Assembly (NCBI GenBank): GCA_902728285.1 | Contig: CACVBU010000784.1 | Span: 1,064,463 to 1,128,462, forward strand | Length of the DNA stretch: 64,000 nucleotides | Reading direction: 5' to 3' | Origin: Clytia hemisphaerica | Taxonomy: Eukaryota; Cnidaria; Hydrozoa; Leptothecata; Clytiidae | Shown: positions 25,689-38,879 of the stretch, piece after piece | Position numbering within the stretch: position 1 is the first letter of the stretch | Layout of the letters: each line of letters opens with the position of its first letter | Notes under the pieces: generated by a model | The model's database searches: none | The model's input: only the letters and a program-made list of their open reading frames with translations | What the model was told of the DNA's origin: nothing | Program-made: the position numbers and the translations under genes

Positions 25689-28357
25689 CTATGCGCATGG
25701 AACACTTCAAGCCTTTTGGAGCTAAGCTAAGCAAGGTGTTACTAAACCATTCTTTACATATTTTTTCTGTTATTTCTTAGATAAAAATGGCTGATTGTGG
25801 GAATGACATCACACACCACACAGAATCGGTCTATCGAAGATAGGAAAGTAGTAAAATGGGGGAAAATAAAATGATTGGCAAACGCGATATCATACTCCAG
25901 AATGCATTGTCACTAATTTCCCCTCATTTCTACTTTCCTATCGTTCTATCCTGATTTTTTGAGACTTTCTCAAGTGTTTTAACTGTTTTCAAAGTATTTT
26001 TCTGAAATTTGCCCGTACCGGTAAAATAGGTTTCCTACCTCGGCTGGAACAGACTTTACAAACACCGGACACTCAAAGTCCGGTGTAGGATGGGAATACC
26101 TTTTAACACCGGACAATCTCAACACCAGAGCTGACTCCGGCCAGTGCCTCTCCGGCCGGAGTATTATTTTTGAAACACAAGTTTGAAAAATTAACCCTGG
26201 GCTAACACTGAACAAAAGGTTTCCAGTGTGGCACCGGACTGTCCGGTGCATCGGCAGGGTCGTGATATATCATTGACATCGTGTTAACCGGTTTGGTGAC
26301 TATTATATATACTTTCTTAGAGATCAAAAACTCTAAATCTAACTGGATTAGCCATTTACCTTTGAGATAAATGATGATCATGAGAAAGTCCAGATCTGAT
26401 GGAGTTAAAGATACAATAGATAGTCAGAGGATGAAAATGTAAAAAAAATATTTCACCTTTCCAGAAATTTTTCTTCTCTCGTCTATCGTCTCTTTGTTTT
26501 GATTCGGAATATCGGATTTATCTAAGTAAAAAATCGGGATACCTTTGGCGCGAAATAGAATTCATGCCATGCATTACGCCCAGTAGCGGCGCGACGCCCA
26601 GGCCAGATTGATAGGGGGCAATCTCTAAAACATTAACAATCGACTTCGACTCTCCCTTGACCCTGGGGAAAAGGCTTACTCTCGACCCTTTGGATAGGTT
26701 CTATATCGGTACTCTACCTCTCGATCCACGGATGCATCTCACTGTAGATCTAACGAGCGAGAAGCATATGATAGTTCTAATGCTGTTAGTAACTTTTGAG
26801 AAAGTTTCATGTCTTTTGTCTGCTATCATTTCAGCTAGACGCTTGTAAAATAACGTACATTCACGTCCCATCGCCCCATTTGCCGCAAAAACATTTGCCT
26901 AAAAGTACCCCCCGGGAGTCTGTATCAGAATCTTTCAAATTATGATCACATAATAAAAGCAGAAACAGGAAATGGGATAACTCAGGGACCTGATAACTGA
27001 GCGAGATACCCCCTGACCCAACTCAAGCAAAAAACGCAAGGCAAACTCGGCAGAGATAAAATGTTCAAAATGTTTTTAAAAGTCGTTGCAGTGACGCAAC
27101 AACTATAGACAAAATCTACTTACATGTTTGAAATAATCTCGTGCCCCCAGAACACTATTTTGCAATTAATTTGGTCAACTGTGTACGAGCCGTGCTAAAA
27201 GTTGTTTGAGAATTCGACGCCGTTTTTATTTGATAGATAAAGCCCTTCGTATGAGCAAAATATGTCATTTCTAAGCTTGATATATCTTATTTTTACCGTT
27301 ATTCGACTAATTTGCCATTAATTTACCCATATTCCAGGCCGAAAGGTGTTATTAAATTGTTTTTATCTTTTGACATTTTTGAGCTTCACTTTTCTTTTAA
27401 AACTATAGAGAGTGTAGTTAAAGCCGTTTTTGAGTCAAAATGCCATAAATCATATGCCCATTGTGGAGAAATCCCTCCGTTCTTTATTTTTAACACAAAG
27501 ACACTAATAACTTTATAATCTAAATGAGTTTGAAATTTGTTGTAATACATTTCTTGCTCAGCAGTTTGAGGCGCTGAAATAAAGGAGAAAAAAAGTTCTT
27601 GAAAAAACTTCAGTTTGAGAGTTTCACATCAGCTTGCACAATAATAATTTCGTTGGTCAAACATGACAAAATTATCTTTCATATCATATAGCTATACTAG
27701 ATATTAAGATGATACAAAACTATATTATTTCTTAAAGGAGAAATTTTTTTTAATATTTCAAAAAAATACCTAAATCACATCACATACTTACATAGTCTGG
27801 ACCCCTACTAATTTTTACTCCATTTCACAAAGCTCACATGAGATAAAAATTAGTATGGTAGAATTGGAGATTTTGAATTTGCCACCAGAAAAAAACCGTT
27901 TGAAAACTGGCCCATCAGAATTTTGTTGCATAAATTTTTCAGGAGAACAATAGACATAATCGGCCAATCAGAAGCGTTTCTACAAGAAATTGTAGAAATA
28001 TTTGTCCAAAACTACCCGTCTACTATCGAGTTCAGAAAAAATCGTGAGTAGACGGGGCCCCATCTAATACTTACAAGGAATGACGTCTGAAAAAACTGTT
28101 TTTTGTTTACAGAAAATCTTTTTATAAAGCAACGAAAGAGATTGAGAATGGAAGTCATATTTTTTGAAGTTATACTATATCGTCTAGTACTTAGATACAA
28201 AAAAAGCATGACCTCAAAAAATGTTTAGTTCCCCTTTAAGCTCTTATTTGTCAAAAATATATAAAAATAAAAGCAAATCTTCACGAAACAACAAAGAAAC
28301 GAAGACAAATTAGACCACTCAGCCGGCACATAACGTCAACAAAATCATCATTTCATA
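25689..28357. other. Intergenic between foldback element and DDX51
   Basis: No gene was identified. At 26,062-26,090 and 26,231-26,250 there are perfect short hairpins made of the same word (ACACCGGAC...GTCCGGTGT and GCACCGGA...TCCGGTGC). Other frames (for example 27312-27518) have no domains. Confidence 0.4.
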
Positions 28358-31300
28358 TTAGATTTTCTTTTTCTCGCTTTGTACTTTGGTTTTCAAATCT
28401 CGTAACGCTAGTTCGTAATCGTCTTCAAATTCCTCGAAAGCCTGTTCGTTGATTCGAATTTTCTTTATGGGACGCGCAGTGTCTAACGATTGATGCATTT
28501 TCTTGAAATGAAACACCTCCTTTCCTTGTAATATCGTTACTGCCTCACCTAGTGGGAATAAATATTTAAAATCGATAATACAGTGGAGTTTCTTTAACTC
28601 GAACACGCATGCGGAACATAAATTTGTTCGAGTTAAAGGAGTTTTCGAGTTATCGAGTAAGGTTTATAAGGCATTGTTCACTGAAGTGTGACGAGAAAAC
28701 TGAAGAGACCATGAAACTTGCTCGAGTTAAGGAGACATTTGAGTTGTAAAAGTTCGAGTTAAAAGAGATTCCACTGTACTCTAATTTTACGAACTTTTGA
28801 AACATCAAGTCCCTTAATTTCTCCAAACCTGATGGGCTTCAGGGAAAACATTTTCACCGTTGAAAAGCTTTTGGCCTTAGCTCTCTAGAATCAACAAAGG
28901 AAGATTTTAGCAAGTTTCAATTTAACTTGAAAAACGAAAATGCGAAGGTATCCTATCCAATGATACTCAAGCATTTCGTCAGTAGATAACGATAATTTGA
29001 AGACTCGGGAAGGCCTCGGAAGTTCTTGGGCTTGACAACTATTGTTAATTCTTTTAATCCCTGGAAGTAACAGAGGAAAACAAAGAAAAAACCTTCAAAA
29101 CAGAAAGAAATTTAGTATTTTATGCCAACCAACCTTCTTCTCCTCCTCTGGCTGTCCGGCCAACTCGGTGTACATATGTTTTGGCATTGTTTGGTGCGTC
29201 GTAGTTGACAACTAGGTCGACATTTCGAATGTCCATACCACGTGACATGGAATCGGTAGCGATCAACAAATTCACTTTTTGTTGACGAAAATCTCGTAAG
29301 ATGCCTTTGCGTTGAGTTTCATTCAGCTTCGATGAAAATTCCGCAACTTTGATATCCTTGAAACGTTGAAGCAATAAAAACAACCTGCAAAACAAAAGGA
29401 CCATACATTACGAAGTTCGTAAGAATAAGAGACATTTTAAGTATAATTATTGAGGTATTTGCGAATATCCTCCACGCCCGTTGCGACTGGTGTAATTTCA
29501 TTCCTCATAGAGGAGAGATATCTATCCTAGCTGCGATAAGTAAATTAATTAGGCATACGAGTGATTTGCACTAGACCAGTGAGATCGAAAGCTGAGGTGG
29601 AGCGCCACACATTCTCTCGACTCCCAGTTACTTAAAGCTTGGATCAGATTACCCCAATAATGGATGTTCTCATTCACTGGCGGTTCTAACTTAAAAGGGT
29701 TGGATTTCAAGGAGAATGCTCTACCGACTGAGCTTCCCGACCACGATAACCTTTAACAATTTAACAATTCTAGTTCAGCCAGATGTTATTGTTGAACCAT
29801 TACTCTCGGATACTTAATAAGCGTCCCCTCTATAATTAATTTTTGGGAAGATGCTTTTGAAAGTTCCCTCTTTTTTTCTAATTCTGCTGTATTAGTCTCC
29901 TTAAATTTCTCACCCAGCACATTTTCCTGCTTATTAAGTTTTGAGGATTTTTCCACTCAACCCAAACCCCCAGTTTATTAGGTACCCGAGAGTATTCAAT
30001 AATGTTGTTTTTTTTCCCAAATTGTTAGTACAAATTGCAATTTGCAGAGAATTACTTTCCATGGTAGACTTCCAAAATGCGATAATTCAATAGTTCCTAT
30101 TTAAAAATATTTGCTCCTACCTATGAGTAGATTCAATGGAGTTAGTGAAGCACAGTGCACATTGATGATCTTCGTTCTTCATGAGGTAAAGTAACGCTAA
30201 CGGTTTCTGGTGAGCTTCAACGACCATCATTCGTTCCTTCAGTTGATCAGGTACCACATACGTCTTCAAATTCACTTCTGAAAAATACGAAAATAAATAA
30301 AGTTAACCTATTGTAAGGGGCTGTGTTCACAGTGAATGGTTAGGGCCAGGGAAAACCAGTCCAACATTTCATGCAACATTTGAACTTTTTATATCCCCTT
30401 ATATTTCTCGATCTCTGGCAAACAAAATCGTTGATCAGAGTTTTTTTTTTGAAAGTGGTGCCATTAATTGTACCATTGCTAAATGCATTTACACCGATAC
30501 TAGAGATGCACTGTAAGGGTAGAAATTTCAGAAAATTTTTGAAAAATCTAGATATTTTGACCAAAAATGCTAGAATTTTGATCATTTTTTGCACGAAAAG
30601 GATAGAAAATTTTGGGGAAAATGCACTCTAAGGGTATGATTTTCACTGATTTTTGCTGCACTGTAAGGGTGCAATTTTAAAAGCCAATTTTTGGCCCGCA
30701 CATACCGTCAGTCCGCAAACCCAGTGCCCCCCCCCGGGGGGTACCACTTTCAAAAAAACTCCGATCAACAGATTTTGTATGGCCGAGATTGAGAAACTAC
30801 CTCCAGGCTATATTAAGCTCAGTGGTAGTGTACTGAAGGGTGAGCATTAAATTTTACAACTCACTAACTACAAGTGAATAGTGTTAACTACACGTCGTCA
30901 ACCAATCTCAAAATTCTTTCCAGAACAATTAATGTACATGAATTAGAAGTATCATACAAAAGTACTTGCTGTCTCCCGTGAAGGTCTGACAATAAACTCA
31001 GTAAACCAAACAATATTATACGGAAAATTCAAGAATAGTATTCAATCAAACCAATTTCCTTGATTAAACACATGCTTGGGATTACTTCATAATAACTGAC
31101 GTATAAACTAAAAGACAACCAGATTGAATTGGGCAAATTTGTGGGGATTAATCGAGTAAAGGAACTTGACGGTTGAATTATCAAAGGGATAGAATAGAAT
31201 ATAGAGGCCTAGTATAATGAACTAGGAATCAGACTAAAAATTCCACTCATGCAGTACCTTGGTCCTCGGGTGGTTGTTCTTCCCCTTCTACATCCTGGTC

Positions 31301-33193
31301 ATCATCCTTTTTCTTTCGAGAAGATTGCGAAAGGAACAGTATAGGGTTAAATAATTCCAATGTTGCAATCTTTTCAGGATTTTCCGTCAATGTAGCAGAA
31401 AACAAGAATTTTTGAACGTGTTGAAATGGTTTACTGAATTTGGCTGGTGTCAATGGAAATATCTTGTGGCTGGAACTGAAAATAAATAAATAATGAAAGT
31501 GAAAATAACATAAAAAGCTTCCTAGGTCTTTTGAAGAGCAAAAGCAAAAGATAGAACGTGAGGAGTAAACAGAGTTTTGAAACAATATCCATTCGAATGT
31601 GAAATTTGAACAATAAGTCATTTGCTTGTTTTTATTTTTAATTGTTCAGGTGTAAGGTCGGGCGAAGCTGCTCAATTAAAGCTGAAAGAGGCTAATTTTC
31701 ATGACACTTGAACTGGATCCACATAATTCATTTTGATCCTACTAAGGGGAGAAAAAGGAAGGAATCCTCACTCAGCTTGTACAGATTTCATTGAAAGAGC
31801 CAGCCAGTTTGCATAACTATCAGAAAGCAGTCGATCAGCCTCATCAATGACCATATACTTTAGGTGAGCCAAGCTGAAACCAGGTGTCAACTTCAAATGA
31901 TCCACAAGCCGACCTGGAGAACATACCAGGATGTCGATCAAAGTGTGAAAACCTGTTGGTCTAGAATTTAAAGCAATTTAAGAAGATTTCACAAGCATGA
32001 ATACACTTCTTTTATTATCCTTCAATTTCTGAAATATTCTGAGGATATTCTATGCCAACAGTGTTTCTAAACATAAATCGATGAAGATTTTTACACGCAT
32101 CCTCACTCAGGATAATTTATCTTAATTTGGTAGGTCAATTTCTCATTAAAGAAGTAAAATCAAGTTTGAAAAAATTCTTCAACTCAGAAATGAAATCTCA
32201 CCTTGCAGTAATGATACTTTCTTGTTCTTTAGCAAATGATTTCACACCAGCAACAAGGCCAACTTTCAAATTAGTCCCAACAACACATTGATCAAAAGTC
32301 ACCTTCACTTGGGCTGCCAAATCTTTTGTAGGGAGAACAACCAAACATTGTAAATCTCGAATAATGTTTTTAGACATTGCTTCAATAACTGGCATAACAT
32401 AACTAAGCGTTTTCCCACTTCCCGTTGGACTTTGAACGCAAATATCTCTGCATGGGAAACATGGTTTCTTATTTTTAAACATGTCCATGACAGTAGGTAC
32501 CACATGTGATTGCACGGGGAAAAGATGTTTTACGCCCATTCTCTCAAGATTTTTAATAGTGTTACATGACAGAAAGTCAAGTTCTTCAATTTTGTGTTCA
32601 TTATGTGTATCAGTTCGTGAACTTATGATTTTAGGTTCTGCAAGCCAACGTGGTAAATTCCTTTTAACCGGTCCTTTAGATCTGTGTACTTGTTTCCCAA
32701 GTATGGGAAATGAGTGTTCTTTTTCTGGTTCTTGTTGTAAGTCATCATTGTTATGTTTTTCTTCATTTTCCTCTTCAATTTGTTCATTAATTTCTTCTAT
32801 TTCAACTCCTTCAAGGCTGTTCTCTTTCTTTTTTGATCTCTTATCAGTCGAATCTTCTCTCAAAATACTAGATTCATCTTCACTATTCTCAAGTGCATTT
32901 TCAATACTCTTGTCAACTTTGGTTTTGCTTTTCTTTTTCTTTTCCAGCTTTTGTTTTTCGACCTCTGATTCATCCTCTTCGTCATCACTTTGTTTTTTCT
33001 TCTTCTTTTTCAACTTTTTTTCTTTCACAACAATCTCTTGTTTGCATTCTTCAGTATCGTCAGCAAGTTTCTTTTTCTTTTTCTTTTTGAGTGTTTTTGT
33101 TTCATCTTCTTCAGAGATATTTGACTTTCGTTTTTTTCTTCGCTGCTCAATCAACTTATGAAGATGCATCTCCTTTGCTTTCACATCTTCCTC
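28358..33193 (-). CDS. DDX51: DEAD-box RNA helicase DDX51 (Dbp6 family), 5' end missing
   Basis: Six minus-strand exons splice in phase: 33193-32202, 31960-31772, 31475-31258, 30277-30121, 29384-29134 and 28548-28358, giving 665 residues. A Lys/Glu-rich N-terminus of about 150 residues is followed by [13 protein letters not shown] (Q-motif region), Walker [40 protein letters not shown] (DEAD box), FLFSATL, then helicase lobe 2 with [23 protein letters not shown] and [16 protein letters not shown]51/Dbp6 acts in nucleolar 60S ribosomal subunit assembly (family knowledge). The first exon listed begins at a splice acceptor (TTTTTCTAG), so a short upstream exon with the true ATG is missing; I could not find it. 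The length is close to the family norm. Introns contain a pogo/mariner-like MITE (28,581) and a long foldback (30,397). Confidence 0.92.
28581..28776. mobile_element. Pogo/mariner-like MITE in DDX51 last intron
   Basis: The left end CAGTGGAGTTTCTTTAACTC mirrors the right end GAGTTAAAAGAGATTCCACT G with few mismatches. TA dinucleotides flank both ends (28579-28580 and 28777-28778). The CAGTGGA start is typical of pogo/Tigger-type termini. It is 196 bp long with no transposase. Confidence 0.82.
29701..29748 (-). ncRNA. tRNA-like (SINE head?) fragment
   Basis: On the minus strand the segment reads GGTCGGGAAGCTCAGTCGGT followed by AGAGCATTCTCC, a good tRNA 5' half with D-arm/A-box (GCTCAGTCGGTAGAGC). 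The 3' half does not fold into a standard tRNA. It lies in a DDX51 intron and is most likely a tRNA-derived SINE remnant. Confidence 0.4.
30397..30803. mobile_element. ~400-bp foldback element in DDX51 intron
   Basis: Arms of about 60 bp are imperfect inverted repeats. The left arm contains ATCTCTGGCAAACAAAAT, GTTGATCAGAG, a T-run and GAAAGTGGTGCC; the reverse complement of the right arm contains ATCTCGGCCATACAAAAT, GTTGATCGGAG and GAAAGTGGTACC. CCCCCGGGGGG lies near the right arm, and GCACTGTAAGGGT repeats occur inside. No target duplication was found. Confidence 0.65.
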
Positions 33194-34496
33194 CTAGAAA
33201 AAAAAGAACAACGGAGACAAAATTAATAATGTTAAAATAAAAAAAGAAGTTTTTGAAATAGGTCTATTTATTAATTCTGTAATTGTAGAAATTCTTCTAC
33301 TTTTGCATTTTTTTCTTTGTCACTTCCATCTTAAAGACAGGAAATATAGTAGAAAGTATTGGAAAGCAGGGTTCCCTTTCCATATTTGTTATCTTTCAAA
33401 TATCTAAAGTGGACAGCATATTGCACAAGTTATCTGACATTCTGCTGAATAGCAGGTTATACTGGTTATAGAAAATCTTCAGTTCAATCAGCTTTTCAGC
33501 AGTTCAAGCAGCTCAAAAATTCTCACTTATGCCTATAGGCTAGTTATGATTTCGCTCAGAAATTGTTGCCAAAATGTTGACACATTAATAAGTTCATGTT
33601 AAAAAATTACAATGTCAAATAACTAACGGACCTTTGAGAATAGCATTTTGTTTTTGTTTCAATTTTTTATCATAATTTTATGACTTTTTACGACCCTACG
33701 ACTTGTAAAAATTTGAATTTTAGAAAGTTAGAACATTTGTATGTAGTTGATGATCATACGCATGAAACTTAAAGTGCTACAAAAAAGTTTTGAATTTTTG
33801 TTAGAAATAGTTCCAGAAAAATACTTACACAACAGTTAGAAACACTTGAGAAATATAGTGAAGTTATTTGAACTGAAGAAAATACAAACTAGCGACTAAC
33901 CATGACAAAAACCCAATATACATTTTGAAAGAAAGAAAAAATAATTTTTTTTTTTAAACAAAAGGAATACACAAGACACAAAAGGAAGTGATAAGCTGAA
34001 GACCGAAGTCTGAGATCAGGTGCGGTCAGAAGTCAGAAAATCAGGATAGAAGATGGGAAAGTACCGTAGATTAGTTTATTGTATTATCAACATGCGTCCT
34101 TAAATCTTGACATAGCTGTAGGCTGGTCTTCGAAACAAAAAATCATTCATAAACAAATACATACCAAAGTTATCAATCAATCAATTAATCAATCAGTAAA
34201 TTGTATTTTCCCATCATATTACAGATTGTTGATATATGAGAAATGATAAGTGTCATTTTTGAAAAGAAAACTTAAACGATGTATTCATCACTGGAAAACT
34301 AATTAGCATGCTTTCCACAAAGATATAGGAATCAAAACAACTTTTGGCATGCAAGGAATTTTTTAGTACAGTAATACTGTCCAGGGTTTCGGTAGCATGG
34401 GAAGATCTATCCCATGGTACCGAAACTCTGAAAGCAGACAAGTAATCTATATCAATCTAATTACCAGTAGTAGCTTTGTTGAAAAAATGAATATAA
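33194..34496. other. Upstream of DDX51 exon 2, no exon found
   Basis: The short first exon of DDX51 is expected upstream of 33,193 on the minus strand, but no convincing ATG-containing exon with a GT donor was found. A short (AATC)n tract is at about 34,170-34,198. Confidence 0.35.
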
Positions 34497-34580
34497 ACAG
34501 CAAACAGGGTAAATAAAGCAACAAACAGGGTAAATAAAACCACAAACGGGATAAATAAAACCACAAACAGGGTAAACAAG
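34497..34580. repeat. ~24-bp minisatellite
   Basis: About four copies of ACAAACAGGGTAAATAAAAC lie in tandem. Confidence 0.8.
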
Positions 34581-37500
34581 GGAGGGGGATCCAAAGTGAA
34601 CAGTTGTGAAAAGGAAATTTAAGTTGATGCTGCTTGAGGAAGAGCTGAGAAAGTGCTCTTGGAGCAGATTGGGCTGCTTGAGAATGAGTAGAGAGGAATT
34701 GCTTGATCATATCTAGGAGCTGAGCTTAGAAGGTGTAATTGGAATAATGTTTTGAAGAAAAGAAGATGAGAACCAAGATCTTATGGAGATGTCAGACGAG
34801 TAAGCAAAATAAATCATTACATGGGGCTATGGGCCATAGAACAAACTTTGAAAAGATGAAGATGGTTTTATTGATGATACAGTTAAATGTTATTTTTATG
34901 TTTGAGTGGAGACAAAGTCATGTGCCTGTCTAAGCAAACGAATTCCCCTTAAAAATAAAGTTAGAGAGCATCAACAATACCATCTTTGACATTCTAAAAG
35001 GGCTTTTAATGCGCAAACTAAACGGCCCTTTTACTGTGAACCAAAATTGATAAAAAGAACCTGGGTTCCTTTTGAATTTAATAAGACCACCATAACGCCA
35101 ACAACTCTGCCCTGTCATGTCTCGGCGATTGAAATGAAAAATAGGGAGTTGTATGTACCTATGACTTCTTAGTGCCTAGAGCATGTGCTCACGATAAATA
35201 ATAAGGACGGGGAGAAACCAGGTCAGGTCAGGTCCTAAGCGCACAAATTATTATGATCACATGATTTGAAGTGTAGTAATAAAGTAGTAAAATTTTAATG
35301 ATTGACACAAGACAGTTTGCATGCGTTGTTGTGTAAAATTACTTTTATTGAAAGAATTTTACAATGTTTACTGAATTTCTAATGAGATGGAAGAACTTGT
35401 TTGATAAAGAGTAATACTAAGAATTTCATTAAAGGTTTGCTTTGAATATTTTGCAGATCCGGTGTCGAAATTAAGGGAGGGGTGTGGATAATAGACCAAT
35501 CTACGGTACAAAATAGAGGAGACGATGCATCCTGGTGGATATGATATCGTTTGCATGCCAACCTGGACAAAAATGGGCTATATATACCATTTTTAAACCA
35601 TAGGGGTATTGACAAACCTTTCCAGGGAGTTAAATCTCAGATTTTCCAAGGAGTTATTGTTCATTTTTCAGATTTTCAGATTTTCAAAGGGGTCAATTAA
35701 AGGTTTTCAGGGTTCTCTCCTCAATAAGATGACATCAAGAGTTGTTTTTCCAACCCCTTTTCACTAAACTTCCAAGGGGTTCTACCCCAGATTTCCAGGG
35801 AAGATTAGTGAAAAAAGTTGGTCAATACCAAAAAATACATTTTTTAAATTTTTTTCTAGCCTTGGAAATAATTTTTTTTCCAGTGGTGGTCGGAAATTCC
35901 GATGAAAATCTGTGTACTTTCGCAAATTGTGTCGGAAATTTCACTCTTTTTTACTGTTTTTAATTCAATCCAGTGCTGCAAATAAGGAATTTCAAGTTGG
36001 CCGGTGATTACTCAATCAGTAAGCACTAATAATGAAACGATCAAAATTTCACGGGAAAAAAAACACATATATTATAGCTTAAAAATGACGAGTAATTACC
36101 GGTCACAGGCCGTTATTTGCAGCACTGCAATCTGATTCAATTGGCTTGGAAATTCATACATTTTCTTCTCTCGCCTTGGAAATTCTGAATTTTGGTGAAA
36201 ACTTTTGCCCTCAAAAATCCTGTGTCGTCCGCCCCCTGTTACAGACGGTCGTGGCTTCTTTGAACGGGTGAGAGTAGATCTTGTATTTCTCTGTCTTTGA
36301 TCTGAAGTTTTCTGGAGTTTCTGAACCTTTAGGATGTTTGTAAGTTGGACTTAGTCAATTTCAGAGTTCAACTTTGAAATTTTGAAATTTTCCAAAGTTG
36401 AGTTCCGGGTGGGATTCAAACTCGCACATGAAAAGTACTTTCGGTTCAGAAGCTCCATACACTACCGCTAGACCACGAAGCCACGGCACAAATTCGAATT
36501 CACAATCTAATTATTATAGTGTGTATTTTACAGACCTATATATATTGACATACCAAGGTTAGCCCCAACCCTAGGGGTATCCTTACCAGGGCCTACAGTC
36601 CTATATTTACCTACCAAAATGCTACTCCCAACCCTATTTTGACTCTCCAAAATCCAACCCTGCTGACACTTACCGTAACTTGGTCTCTGGTCTAATGTTG
36701 ACACCCCTCTGCTCTTCTAATTCCGGCACCCTTTTTATCAGCTGAAATTTATAGAAAGGTTGAAACTATTTTTCTTTGCTTAGTGGTCAGAGAGGAATAA
36801 CACTTTTTCAATCAGTGATTCAAGCTTTCATATTATTCCTTTCTCTAAAGAAGGGTGTCGGTAGTCGGAATACACCGTTTAACAGTGTCGACTGCGCACG
36901 CATATGAACAATTTTCTATTGTTTTGATTTTGGCAACCACGGGAAACTTCACTCTCCCCGGTAAAAAATGGTAAGTAAACATCCAGTTCTCATAAGAAAA
37001 CCCAGCAGAGAAATGGTAGGTAAAGAATTCCTTTTAATCCAGTTTAATCATAACTTCTTTTCCTCTAGATGAATTTTTGTGAAATTTTCAGGAGAGATAC
37101 ATAAAATTGTCATTAATATCACACTGCTGTTCCCCTCAGGCAAAATTGTCGATTCTGTAGAGGTCACGAAATTGCCGAGTACAGACGTCGAAAAAGAAAA
37201 ATTCAAAATGGCTGCCGAGCGAGCACTGACAAAAACAAAAAATCTGGAGTTTTCATTTGCTTACTACAGCAGAATAAGACAGAGAAATGCAGTAAAATAA
37301 AAAGTAAACAAACCTTGAACCTTTTGTTTGTCAAAATAAAGAAAATATTCTAGCTGCAGTAATGTTTACATTCAGAAATAAATCCATTTTCCACCAGACC
37401 TACAACAAGGTTTCAAACCACACTGCGGCATTACTGGCAATGAATTCTGACTTAAAAAATCTTGGTCCAGTTCCCTGGAAAGGGTATGATTACACTTCCA

Positions 37501-37666
37501 AATGACTTTTTTTTACAATAACATTTGTCTTCTCACAAATCCAAAAATATAGGTTATATATAAAACCAACACGGGGGTCAACATTCTTTACAACAAACCG
37601 TCAGATCAAACTTTATAAAGATCAACCATGTAAATGTCACTTGTTTTCCTGATATTCAGTGTAGAC
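34581..37666. other. Intergenic with TTCCAGGG repeat and a tRNA-like stretch
   Basis: No gene is supported. A TTCCAGGGAG/TTTCAGGG repeat occupies about 35,615-36,235. At 37,140-37,300 an open frame ends EFSFAYYSRIRQRNAVK; it follows a possible splice acceptor, and ATG|GTAAGT-type donors occur upstream, but the phases do not match, so I do not call a gene. Confidence 0.35.
36395..36486 (-). ncRNA. tRNA-like sequence, degenerate
   Basis: The minus strand reads GTGGCTTCGTGGTCTAGCGG TAGTGTATGG and later GCGAGTTTGAATCCCACCC. These resemble an A-box (TGGTCTAGCGGTAGTG) and B-box (GTTTGAATCC) at roughly tRNA spacing. The T-stem and acceptor stem pair poorly, so this is more likely a pseudo-tRNA or SINE head than a working tRNA gene. 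Confidence 0.45.
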
Positions 37667-38221
37667 CTAAAGCTCTAAAACAGCATCTAATAACATGAAA
37701 ACCAGAATATGATTCTTCAATGGGAATCAAAACTATAAAGTGCACTTACAAACATCAATTTGTCAGATCTCACAAAATTAATAACCACACTGTCATCATT
37801 GACAATAAAACAAACGATTTTCTGTCAAGAGCCTTGTAAACATTCCAACAACTTCCATCGAAATGATCTATCTCAGCTCAGTTTACCATTTTTAACGCGG
37901 TCCGAGGATTGAGCCGAGAACTCTCGCATAGCGCGAGAGCTCCCGCGCGGCGCGCGCCGTTGGGATGAAAAACTTCAATCTGTCAATCATTTTCTCAAGC
38001 GAAGTGTACGCGAAGTGATTCTAGCTTTACGATAGTGCCGCGGATCATCAATGGATAGTATTCAATTATCATTATCCCTTTATTTTCATTCCTAGAACTT
38101 TTGCAAAAAAAAGGAAACATAGAAAAGTTGTATTTTTTACTGCCCTATTCACATACTGAATTTGAAAGATCTTCTATGTGGCGTTTTTTTGCAAACCTCG
38201 AAAAACTGATTTTTGTCCCGC
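37667..38221. repeat. Dispersed repeat, copy B (inverted)
   Basis: This is the reverse-complement partner of 24,253-24,780. It differs most in the middle (about 37,925-37,970), where it is strongly GC-rich (CGCGAGAGCTCCCGCGCGGC and onward), unlike the AT-rich surroundings and unlike copy A. Confidence 0.78.
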
Positions 38222-38879
38222 CTTTGCGGGATTTTGGCTCAAGTGCTTGAGTGCAGCATAGGGTACAAAGTCCAAATATGCGTTTCCCGTAATTTTTGTA
38301 TGAAGAGTTAGGTCTATACTGATATTTGGATAATATTAAAACCTTTCTGTATATGTTTGGTTCTTCAAAACCATTTCCCTTTCCCGCAGCAGGCTTTAAA
38401 GTTCATGTTGACCCCCGTTTTTTTTTGAGCGGTAATCTAGAAAGGCCTTTAGTGCGGTATAAACAAATGATTTCATTGGTTTAAAAAAGTCAAAACATCA
38501 AGCTATATCACGCGATCAGAATCATGATCGAACTAAACGGAAGCCGTGGTCATATGTCATATGATATTTTCGCGTGTTTTAATTCGGCAAAGTTTAGTAA
38601 ACTCGACCACGTATCAATGTTTTGATTTTTCAAGCGGGGATTTCTGTAGAATGATAAAATATGGCTTGGCTGGAATGGACACCATAACAGCAGTGATCAT
38701 GTTCAAACATCTAAAACATTCTCTTTAAAGAAAAGGAAAAAAATGACAATGTTTACATTTCTCTAACCTTCCACAGTACTAAAGTGAGCATTTTTACCTA
38801 CCGCCTCTACGGTGGAGATGGCAAGACTGTTAAACGGTGTATTAGACGAGGGATGTCGATATTAGACCAACTTACCGTC
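38222..38879. other. Intergenic, no gene seen
   Basis: Only a short unsupported frame at 38546-38728 is present. No repeat array or RNA gene was recognised. Confidence 0.35.

Noticed and set aside
25321..25734. 137-residue minus-strand open frame
   Set aside because: It is read out of the TTCGATTG arrays of the foldback element.
32481..33161. 226-residue plus-strand open frame rich in Ser/Phe
   Set aside because: It is the antisense shadow of the Lys/Glu-rich N-terminus of DDX51.
36395..36486. Functional tRNA gene
   Set aside because: A- and B-box-like words are present, but acceptor and T stems pair poorly; kept only as a tRNA-like feature.
37079..37300. Open frame ending EFSFAYYSRIRQRNAVK as the last exon of a small gene
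   Set aside because: A possible acceptor and ATG|GTAAGT-type donors exist upstream, but splice phases do not agree and no family was recognised.
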